From assembly GCF_001613305.1 (NCBI RefSeq), contig NZ_BDCC01000019.1, forward strand, positions 310,001-374,000: a stretch of 64,000 bases of DNA. Reading direction: 5' to 3'. This DNA comes from Nocardia vaccinii NBRC 15922 (GTDB lineage: Bacteria > Actinomycetota > Actinomycetes > Mycobacteriales > Mycobacteriaceae). This document shows positions 25,767 to 32,813 of the stretch, in pieces. The notes under the pieces were generated by a model. That model saw nothing but the letters and a program-made list of their open reading frames with translations, searched no databases and was not told the DNA's origin. Made by a program: the position numbers and the translations under genes. Position 1 is the first letter of the stretch, and the number at the start of each line of letters is the position of its first letter.

Positions 25767-26780
25767 GTGGACAGCGGCCGGGTACTGATCGAAACACTGG
25801 GGGACGCCGAGGACTGGACCGTGCTCGCGGTCGACGAGCGTCTCACGCGCTGGCGATCCGCGGCGCGGGTGCTGCGGCCCGCGGCGCAGCGCATGATCGA
25901 ACCGGTATGGCGTCGCGGGGAGACCGTCGAGGTGTGGACGCCGCGCCGTCCGGGCGGGGCGCGGGAGGGCGAGACGGTGTGCGCCTCACCCGTATTCGGG
26001 CCGGATGGACGTGTCTACGCGGTGCAGGTGCGCTGTGCCGCAGCGGGTTCGAAGCTCCCCGCTCCGTATTCCGTTGTCGCATTCGATTATTCATCACAAC
26101 ATCGATCGATCCACCTGGTGCACAACCCTTTCGGGTGGGATCTGCCGGAGTCGAGATCGCACTGGACGGTCCCCGAGGCGTTCCGGCACGTGCGGCGGTG
26201 TGACGGTTCGATGGAATTGATCCTGCAGACGCTCGGCCCGCGCGAACGGATGCGCTGGGCAGGCGATGTCAGCGCCTGTGTGGGCGGCACCCCGCGCCGC
26301 TACCACATGGCGCTGCGCAACGGTTCGGGAACCGGTCTCGCGCGATGGCGCGGACTGTTGCACGACGTCACCGAATTCCTCGCGCCCGAACCGGCATCGG
26401 TGGACACCGCGGCCCTCGCCGCGCTCGGACGTCAGCGCCCGGGCCGCTCGCACCTGGTACTCGCCGACGTGGAGAAGGTCCGGTTGATCCGCTGGGTCAC
26501 CGATCCGGTGCCGGACATCCAGTGGAAGGGTGTGGTCGACGACCGCGACACCCCACATCCCGACGACGTGACCCGCATCCTCGCCGAGGTCGGCCGAGCC
26601 GTCCGAGCGCACGAGACGGGCGGTCGTCTGAGCGGAATCCGACTTCGCCGCACCGGCGGCGGCTGGACCGTGGTCGATGCCGTCGGCACCCTGGTTCCCA
26701 CGTCGGACTCGCCGATGCTGTTGCTCATCGAACTCACCGTCACCGGATACTCCGATGAACCCGACCCGACCGAGCCCTGA
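25767..26780 (+). CDS. Rv3651-like (PAS/GAF-type) hypothetical protein
   Basis: A 337-residue protein that starts MDSGRVLIETLGDAEDWTVLAVDE from GTG 25767, just after a strong GGAGGAGGGG. The opening LIETLGD and the three-part layout recall mycobacterial Rv3651-type proteins (DUF5593), which contain PAS/GAF-like sensory folds. No catalytic motifs or membrane segments are visible. The assignment is by overall resemblance and is less firm than its coding status. Confidence 0.65.
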   Translation: MDSGRVLIETLGDAEDWTVLAVDERLTRWRSAARVLRPAAQRMIEPVWRRGETVEVWTPRRPGGAREGETVCASPVFGPDGRVYAVQVRCAAAGSKLPAPYSVVAFDYSSQHRSIHLVHNPFGWDLPESRSHWTVPEAFRHVRRCDGSMELILQTLGPRERMRWAGDVSACVGGTPRRYHMALRNGSGTGLARWRGLLHDVTEFLAPEPASVDTAALAALGRQRPGRSHLVLADVEKVRLIRWVTDPVPDIQWKGVVDDRDTPHPDDVTRILAEVGRAVRAHETGGRLSGIRLRRTGGGWTVVDAVGTLVPTSDSPMLLLIELTVTGYSDEPDPTEP

Positions 26781-26810
26781 AACGCGGCGAACCGGCCCGC
26801 CGGCGGCGGA

Positions 26811-28241
26811 CTACAGCGGGATGTTCTTGAGGTGACTCGGCCGGGCCGGCGCGGCGGCCAGCGCGGCGGCGATGGTGGAGCGGGTCTTGGCCGGATCGAT
26901 GACCTCGTCGACCACGCCGATCGACATCGCCCGGCCCAGACCACCCGCGATCTGCTCGTGCTCGACGGTCAGCCGCTCGATCAGCGCCTCACGCTCTTCC
27001 TCGGGCGCGGCGGCGATGGCCTTCTTGTGCAGGATGCCGACGGCGGCCTTGGCGCCCATGACCGCGACTTCCGAACCCGGCCAGGCGAATACCGCGGTGG
27101 CGCCGAGCGAGCGCGCGTTCATCGCGATGTACGCCCCGCCGTAGATCTTTCGGGTCACCAGCGTCACGCGCGGAACGCGAGCCTCGGCGAAGGCGTGCAG
27201 CAGCTTCGCGCCGCGGCGCACCACGCCCTCCCATTCCATGCCGACACCGGGCAGATAGCCGGGCACGTCGGTGATGACGATGAGCGGGATGCCGAACGAG
27301 TTGCACAGGCGCACGAACCGCGCCGCCTTCTCCGCGCTCTGCGAATCCAGGCAGCCGCCCAGGCGCAGCGGATTGTTGGCCAGTACGCCGACGGTGCGCC
27401 CGGCCAGACGGCCCAGGCCGGTGACCATGCTGCGGGCGTAACCGCCCTGGAACTCCTCGAACGTCGACTCGCCGTTGATGTTGTCCAGCAGCTCGTGCAC
27501 GATCGGTTTGACGTCGTAGGCGCGCTTGGCCGATTCGGGCATCATCGCCTTCAGGTCGACATCGCCGTGCTCGGCGGCGACCATGTCGAACGCGCCCTGC
27601 TCGGCGAACATCGAGACCAGGCGGCGACCGCGGTGCATGGCATCGGATTCGTCGGTGGCGACGATGTGGCACACACCGGACTTCTTGTAGTGCGTATCCG
27701 GGCCGCCGAGCGTGGCCATATCGACGTTCTCGCCGGTCACACTGCGCACGACGTCCGGGCCGGTCACGAAGACCCGGCCCTCGGGGGCCATGATGACCAC
27801 GTCGGTCAGCGCCGGACCGTAGGCGGCGCCACCGGCCGCGAAGCCGAGCACCACCGAAATCTGGGGGACCAGGCCGGACGCGCGGACCATGGCCTCGAAG
27901 ACCAGACCGACCGCGTGCAGGGCCTCCACGCCCTCGGCCAGCCGGGCGCCACCGGAATGCCAGATGCCCACGACGGGCAGCCGGGACTCGATGGCGGTGT
28001 CGATCGCGTCGACGATGTGCTTACATCCTTCGATGCCCATCGCGCCGCCCATGACCGTGGCGTCCGAGCAGTATGCGACGGTGCGCACACCGTCGACCTC
28101 GCCGATAGCGGCCAGTACACCGGACTTGTCGCGGGGGTGCAGCGGCAGCACCGTGCCGGGATCGAAGAATCGCTGCAACCGGCCCAGCGGATCCCGGGGA
28201 TCGGTGGCGGCATCCGCATGAGCGGGAGCCATGATGGTCAT
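26811..28241 (-). CDS. accD6: Acyl-CoA carboxylase carboxyltransferase beta subunit (AccD6-like)
   Basis: A 476-residue carboxyltransferase (crotonase fold), the usual AccD6 length. It makes malonyl-CoA for the mycolate/FAS-II pathway together with a biotinylated alpha subunit encoded elsewhere. Seen are the N-lobe (LHPRDKSGVLAAIGEVDGVRTVAYCSD, GGARLAEGVEALH) and C-lobe (FGIPLIVITDVPGYLPGVGMEWEGVVRRGAKLLHAFAEA, TRKIYGGAYIAMNARSLG). The ATG at 28241 has GAGGAGA upstream. It follows kasA in the FAS-II order fabD-acpM-kasA-accD6, but a strong terminator lies between. Confidence 0.9.
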   Translation of the reverse strand: MTIMAPAHADAATDPRDPLGRLQRFFDPGTVLPLHPRDKSGVLAAIGEVDGVRTVAYCSDATVMGGAMGIEGCKHIVDAIDTAIESRLPVVGIWHSGGARLAEGVEALHAVGLVFEAMVRASGLVPQISVVLGFAAGGAAYGPALTDVVIMAPEGRVFVTGPDVVRSVTGENVDMATLGGPDTHYKKSGVCHIVATDESDAMHRGRRLVSMFAEQGAFDMVAAEHGDVDLKAMMPESAKRAYDVKPIVHELLDNINGESTFEEFQGGYARSMVTGLGRLAGRTVGVLANNPLRLGGCLDSQSAEKAARFVRLCNSFGIPLIVITDVPGYLPGVGMEWEGVVRRGAKLLHAFAEARVPRVTLVTRKIYGGAYIAMNARSLGATAVFAWPGSEVAVMGAKAAVGILHKKAIAAAPEEEREALIERLTVEHEQIAGGLGRAMSIGVVDEVIDPAKTRSTIAAALAAAPARPSHLKNIPL

Positions 28242-28311
28242 CGCGTTCTCTCCTCGAGATGATGGTGAGTCGCTGACGCGGCTGTGAGTGGAGCTGATCG
28301 GCTGTTGCGGA

Positions 28312-28364
28312 GAAAAACCACGCGCGGCCCTTCGGTGGGATCGACCGAGCCGAAGGGCCGCGCG
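28312..28364 (-). terminator. Intrinsic terminator between kasA and accD6
   Basis: On the minus strand CGCGCGGCCCTTCGG (28364-28350) pairs with CCGAAGGGCCGCGCG (28335-28321) over 15 bp, followed immediately by TGGTTTTTCT. This is a textbook rho-independent terminator, unusual for such a GC-rich genome. Confidence 0.85.
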
Positions 28365-28395
28365 GGGATTTCGTTCTGGAGTTGACCGGTGAAAC

Positions 28396-29646
28396 TCAGT
28401 ACCGGCCGAAAGCCAGCGCCACGTTGTGGCCGCCGAAGCCGAACGAGTTGTTGATCGCGTATTCGATTTCCTGACGGCGAGCCTCGCCGTGCACGACATC
28501 GAGATCGATCTCCGGATCCTGGTTCTCGAGGTTCAGCGTCGGCGGCACGATGCCGTCGCGGATGCTGAGCACCGTGAGCACCGACTCGAGGGCGCCGACC
28601 GCGCCGATCGAGTGGCCCAGGGCGGACTTGGGCGCGTAGACCGAGGCATGGCTGCCCACGGCCAGGTTGATCGCGTTCGCCTCGGCGGTATCGCCGATCG
28701 GCGTCGCGGTCGCGTGCGCGTTGACGTGGGTGATGTCCTTCTTGGTCAGACCAGCGGTCTGCATCGCCCGTGTCATCGCGCGTGCCGCGCCCTGCCCGTC
28801 CGGGGCGGGGGCGACCAGATGGAAACCGTCGGAAGTGATTCCGGCGCCCATCAGCCGTGCGTGGATCGTTGCTCCACGCGCCTTGGCGTGCTCCTCGGTC
28901 TCGATGACCATGAGCGCACCGGCTTCACCGAAGACGAAACCGTCGCGCGCGGAGTCGAACGGACGCGAGGCCGCCTTCGGGTCGTCGTTGCGGGTGCTCA
29001 TCGCGCGCATCATGGAGAATGCCGCGATCGGCACGGCGTCGATATAACCCTCGACACCACCGGTGACAACCATGTCGGCGTCGCCCATGACGATCATCCG
29101 CCACGCATTCGCGATGGCCTCCGATCCAGATGAGCACGCCGAGACCGGAGTGACCACTCCCGCCCTGGCCTTCAACTCCAGGCCCACGACGGCGGACGGC
29201 CCGTTCGGCATGACCATCTGCACCGCCAGCGGCGAAATCTTGCGATAGCCACCGTTCTTGAGCTTGTCGACCGAATCGATCAGTGCGTCGCCGCCGCCGA
29301 GTCCGGTGCCGATGGCGACGCCCAGGCGCTCCGGATCGACCTCCGGAGTACCGGCGTTCTTCCACACCTCGCGGCCGAGAACGGTCGCGAGCTGCTCGAC
29401 GTACGCCATGCGCCGGCACTCGACCCGGGTGAGCAGGGTCTCGGGCCGAACCTTCAGATGACCGCCGATGCGGACCGGAAGGTCGTATTCCTCGACGAAG
29501 GAATCCTCGAGAACGTCGATGCCGCTCTCGCCGTTGAGGAGTCCCTTCCACGTCGCATCGACGTCACCCGCGATCGACGTGGTCGCCGCCAGGCTTGTTA
29601 CGACGACGTTGGGGAAGTTCCCGTTCAGAGTGGAAGGAGTGGTCAC
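28396..29646 (-). CDS. kasA: Beta-ketoacyl-ACP synthase (KasA-type, FAS-II)
   Basis: A 416-residue KAS II-type condensing enzyme that extends meromycolate-type acyl-AcpM with malonyl-AcpM. The catalytic Cys is in VSACSSGSEAIANAW, and the two His are in VNAHATATPIGDTAE and ALGHSIGAVGALE. The GTG start at 29646 lies 10 bp after acpM. Only one KAS gene is present here, whereas mycobacteria have kasA and kasB in tandem; this fits Nocardia/Rhodococcus, whose mycolates are shorter. Confidence 0.93.
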   Translation of the reverse strand: MTTPSTLNGNFPNVVVTSLAATTSIAGDVDATWKGLLNGESGIDVLEDSFVEEYDLPVRIGGHLKVRPETLLTRVECRRMAYVEQLATVLGREVWKNAGTPEVDPERLGVAIGTGLGGGDALIDSVDKLKNGGYRKISPLAVQMVMPNGPSAVVGLELKARAGVVTPVSACSSGSEAIANAWRMIVMGDADMVVTGGVEGYIDAVPIAAFSMMRAMSTRNDDPKAASRPFDSARDGFVFGEAGALMVIETEEHAKARGATIHARLMGAGITSDGFHLVAPAPDGQGAARAMTRAMQTAGLTKKDITHVNAHATATPIGDTAEANAINLAVGSHASVYAPKSALGHSIGAVGALESVLTVLSIRDGIVPPTLNLENQDPEIDLDVVHGEARRQEIEYAINNSFGFGGHNVALAFGRY

Positions 29647-29656
29647 GGTATCGGTC

Positions 29657-29962
29657 CTACTCGGAGTCCGCGCCGAACTTGGCCTTCAGCTCGGCAGCGG
29701 CCTCGGAGTTCTCCGCCTCGAGCTTCTGGATGTACGCCACGGCGTCGCCGACGGTCTTCAAGCTGGCCAGATCCTCATCGGGGATCTTGACGCCGTACTT
29801 GTCCTCCGTCTGCACGGCGATCTCGACCATCGACAGCGAGTCGATGTCCAGGTCGTCGACGAAGGACTTCTCGATGGTCACCTCGGAGGGCTCGATACCG
29901 GTCACCTCTTCGATGATCTTGCCGAGCTCTTCGACGATCTGTTCCTGGGTCAGAGCGGCCAC
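29657..29962 (-). CDS. acpM: Meromycolate extension acyl carrier protein
   Basis: A 101-residue acyl carrier protein. The phosphopantetheine attachment serine is in DLDIDSLSMVEIAV. The C-terminal extension beyond the normal ACP length (QKLEAENSEAAAELKAKFGADSE) is typical of mycolata AcpM. The GTG start (VAALTQEQIVEEL) is preceded by AAGGGAG. It lies between fabD and kasA and shuttles acyl chains in FAS-II. Confidence 0.95.
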   Translation of the reverse strand: MAALTQEQIVEELGKIIEEVTGIEPSEVTIEKSFVDDLDIDSLSMVEIAVQTEDKYGVKIPDEDLASLKTVGDAVAYIQKLEAENSEAAAELKAKFGADSE

Positions 29963-30079
29963 TGCGTGGCTCCCTTCTTGTTCTTCTCTTCGATGGGGTC
30001 TGTTCACTTTTTCGGGACCGGGTGGGCAAATGTTTCGATCCACTCGGTTGCGGTTGCATCACTGCAAGCCGCAGAAAAG

Positions 30080-30994
30080 CTAGCCGGTTGCCGACAGGTC
30101 GGACAACGCGGGGATGTTCTCGGGGGTCTTCAACGCCAGGTTCGGGGTGCCCTTGAGCTCCCGTTTGGCGATGCCGACCAGGGTTCCCGCCGGGGGCAAT
30201 TCAGCCACGCCGGAAACCCCTGCCGCGCGAACGGTTTCGGTGCACAGGTCCCACCGGACGGGCCGGGTCACCTGTGCCGCGAGCTTTTCGATGGCGTCCT
30301 TGCCCGAGGTGACCGGCTTGCCGTCGAAATTCGACAGCAGGGTCCGGGTCGGTTCGCCGGGGGAAATCTGTGCGATGGCATTCGCCACGGCGTCCTGGGC
30401 GGGAGCCATGAACGCGGTGTGGAACGCCCCGGCGACGGGCAGTGCACGCACGCGTGCCTTCTCCGGCGGGTTCGCCGCCAGTTCGGCAAGCGCATCGAGC
30501 CGGCCCGCGGCCACGATCTGACCCACCGCATTGCGATTGGCCGGAACGAGCTCCAGTTCCGCGAGCCGGGCGAGCACGGTGGCCTCGTCGCCACCGAGTA
30601 CGGCGGACATACCGGTCGGCTCCAGCGCGCACGCCTTGGCCATCTCCGCACCGCGGATCGCGGCGAGCATCACCGCGTCATCGGAGGAGATGACGCCGGC
30701 GACGGCGGCGGCGGCGAGCTCGCCGACCGAGTGTCCGGCGACGATCGTAGCGGGCGGCAGCACATTCTGCGGTATCTCCGCGTAGGCGAGCAGCGCGGCG
30801 GCGACCACCAGTGGCTGGGTGACCGCCGTATCGGTGATCTCCTCCGCCGTCGCGGTGGTGCCCAGCCGCACGAGGTCCAGGCCTGCGGCCTTGGACCAGA
30901 GTTCGAGATGGTCACGCGCGCCGGGGAGGTCGAGCCAAGGCGCGAGCATGCCTGGTGTCTGAGAGCCCTGTCCTGGGGCGAACAACGCGATCAC
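30080..30994 (-). CDS. fabD: Malonyl-CoA:ACP transacylase FabD
   Basis: A 304-residue acyltransferase. The nucleophile motif GHSVGELAAAAVAG and the catalytic His in GAFHTAFM are present, and the N-terminus VIALFAPGQGSQTPGM is standard. The GTG at 30994 has no clear ribosome site, so leaderless translation is possible. It is the first gene of the FAS-II operon and lies 66 bp from the MabR-like operator. It loads malonyl groups on AcpM for KasA. Confidence 0.93.
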   Translation of the reverse strand: MIALFAPGQGSQTPGMLAPWLDLPGARDHLELWSKAAGLDLVRLGTTATAEEITDTAVTQPLVVAAALLAYAEIPQNVLPPATIVAGHSVGELAAAAVAGVISSDDAVMLAAIRGAEMAKACALEPTGMSAVLGGDEATVLARLAELELVPANRNAVGQIVAAGRLDALAELAANPPEKARVRALPVAGAFHTAFMAPAQDAVANAIAQISPGEPTRTLLSNFDGKPVTSGKDAIEKLAAQVTRPVRWDLCTETVRAAGVSGVAELPPAGTLVGIAKRELKGTPNLALKTPENIPALSDLSATG

Positions 30995-31059
30995 ATGTCT
31001 AGACAACACCGTTTTCGGGCGTTGTGGAGATGTCGACGCGAATGATGTTTGCGGACTGC

Positions 31060-31080
31060 TTTTGTGTGGACTCCACAAAA
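31060..31080. promoter_or_regulatory. Candidate MabR operator of the FAS-II promoter
   Basis: The site is TTTTGT-N9-ACAAAA, with GTGGACTCCAC at its centre. It lies between the 3' end of the mabR-like gene and fabD, which is the FAS-II promoter region. Mycobacterial MabR is reported to bind an inverted TTTTGT/ACAAAA pair in the same location, as far as I recall. Confidence 0.65.
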
Positions 31081-31121
31081 CGGCTAGTCGGCCACCGGCA
31101 TCGAGGAACTCGTGTACGGCG

Positions 31122-32450
31122 TTACAGCCGCTCTTCGTGAACTGCGCCGAAAGGGTCCTCTGAGGCAGAAGTAGGCGATTCGTTACGAGTTCGTGTCAGA
31201 CGACCTATGGTCGCGGCGATCCGGAGCACGTACGCATCACGCGGATTCATCGGATCCCGGCCCGTGACCTCGCCGATACGCTTGAGGCGATAACGGACCG
31301 TATTTGGATGAACGAACAGCTGACGGGCGCACGTCTCGACGGCTCCCCCGCAATCCAGGTAGGCGTCGAGGGTGTCCGACAGAGCCGACCCGGCGGCGGC
31401 CAACGGTAGCACAAGATACTCGTTCAGAGCCTCGACCGCAGCGCGATCTCCGAGCAGGGCCCGTTCGGGTAGTAGTTCCGAGGCGTGCACCGGCCGCGGG
31501 GCGCCCCGCCAGCCGACCACGGCCTCCATTCCGGCCATCGCCTCCACCGCGCTGGCATGCGCCGCGGACAGCGTCCGAGTCGTCGGGCCGATCACCACGG
31601 GGCCTTCGGAGAACGCCTCGGCGAGCAGATCGGTCAGGAAGGGGGACGGGTAGGAGGTATCGCCGAGTTGGCCGCTGACCACCATCACCAGCCGCGAACC
31701 CTGCACGACCGCCAGGGCCGCGCGACCGTGCCGGGCCGCGGTGGTGTGCACCGAACCCACCACGGCCACCTGATCTTTCGGCGGCGTGCCGACCAGAACC
31801 GTCGCCGGTGCGGTGGCGTCCCAGTTGAGTGTGGCCGCGCGGGAAAGCATTTCGGGTCCGGTATCTCCGCGCACCACGGCGTCGACGACCAGGGCCTCGA
31901 GCCGGGTGTCCCAGGCGCCGCGGGATTCGGCGGCGCTGGCGTACACCGAGGCCGCGGCGAAACCCAGTTCCCGGCCGTAGCGCAGCACCGCCTCGGTCAG
32001 GGCCACCAGCTGCCGGTCGTTGCGGGCCAGCGCGGGCAGCCACTGTTCGAAGAACTCCATGGCCACTCGGACCATGTCCACGGTCTGGCGCAGCGTCAGC
32101 CGACGCGCCAGATCCTGCGGGATGACCTGGAAGGCGTCCAGGCTGAAGCGGATATCGCTTTCGGGGTCCTGCAGCCATTCCAGGAAGTTCACCACCGCGG
32201 TCTGCACGAGCATCTGCACGCCCGCGCGCTGGGCGGCATCCAGGCTGCCGAAGAACGGCAGCCGATCCTCCATCGAGGCGACCGCCTCGGTGGACAACCG
32301 CCCGGAGAACTGCTTGACGCGCTTGAGCAGCGTGTCCGGCAACGGATCGCGGGTCTGCCGATTGGGGGACAGCGCCCCGGTCGGCAGGTATACCTCGTGC
32401 GAGGTGTCGGACTCGGATATCCGACGCGGCCTCGGCGGTTTACGATCCAC
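31122..32450 (-). CDS. mabR: PucR/CdaR-type transcriptional regulator, MabR-like
   Basis: A 442-residue regulator: an N-terminal sensory region, a GGDEF-like middle, and a C-terminal PucR helix-turn-helix (LDAYLDCGGAVETCARQLFVHPNTVRYRLKRIGEVTGRDP). Its place directly upstream of fabD-acpM-kasA and after aceE is the same as Rv2242, the FAS-II regulator MabR that responds to long-chain acyl-CoA. Orthology is inferred from synteny and domain type. It is on the same strand as the FAS-II genes, and the candidate operator lies between it and fabD. Confidence 0.87.
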   Translation of the reverse strand: MDRKPPRPRRISESDTSHEVYLPTGALSPNRQTRDPLPDTLLKRVKQFSGRLSTEAVASMEDRLPFFGSLDAAQRAGVQMLVQTAVVNFLEWLQDPESDIRFSLDAFQVIPQDLARRLTLRQTVDMVRVAMEFFEQWLPALARNDRQLVALTEAVLRYGRELGFAAASVYASAAESRGAWDTRLEALVVDAVVRGDTGPEMLSRAATLNWDATAPATVLVGTPPKDQVAVVGSVHTTAARHGRAALAVVQGSRLVMVVSGQLGDTSYPSPFLTDLLAEAFSEGPVVIGPTTRTLSAAHASAVEAMAGMEAVVGWRGAPRPVHASELLPERALLGDRAAVEALNEYLVLPLAAAGSALSDTLDAYLDCGGAVETCARQLFVHPNTVRYRLKRIGEVTGRDPMNPRDAYVLRIAATIGRLTRTRNESPTSASEDPFGAVHEERL

Positions 32451-32570
32451 GGTATTTTTTGCCTCCGCTCCGCTCCGGCGGGTTCACTGCAATTTCTGTC
32501 TCCGCTTCGCTGCGGCGGGTTTTCGGCGCCCGACGAGCCGCGCCGAAAACCTTTGGGGTTGACCCATTTT

Positions 32571-32734
32571 GCCTGTCGGTTCCGGTGTACGGAGACGCTT
32601 CGCCGTTGGATGTGCGGGCGATGGTGGGGGTGCGAGTTCCCGCACCTTCCGGGTGCACAGCGACGAGTGCCGTCGAGGACTGTGGTGTCGGCGTGTTCTG
32701 CCTGACTGCTCCGGCGTACGGAGCCGCATTGCCG
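32571..32734. repeat. Imperfect direct repeat in the aceE-mabR spacer
   Basis: Two 35-bp units at 32571-32605 and 32700-32734 match at about 28 positions, each with a TACGGAG core. The whole gene-free stretch 32451-32813 also contains short CTTCGCTGCGGCGGG-like direct repeats at 32460-32520. I see no gene in it; it may be an intergenic repeat family or hold the mabR promoter. Confidence 0.5.
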
Positions 32735-32813
32735 CTGCGTACGCCGGAGGTGGTCAGTTGGGGAGTCATTTCACCCTTCGGGCGGGGCTCCCGGAGGAGC
32801 GGAGGCCAAGAAT

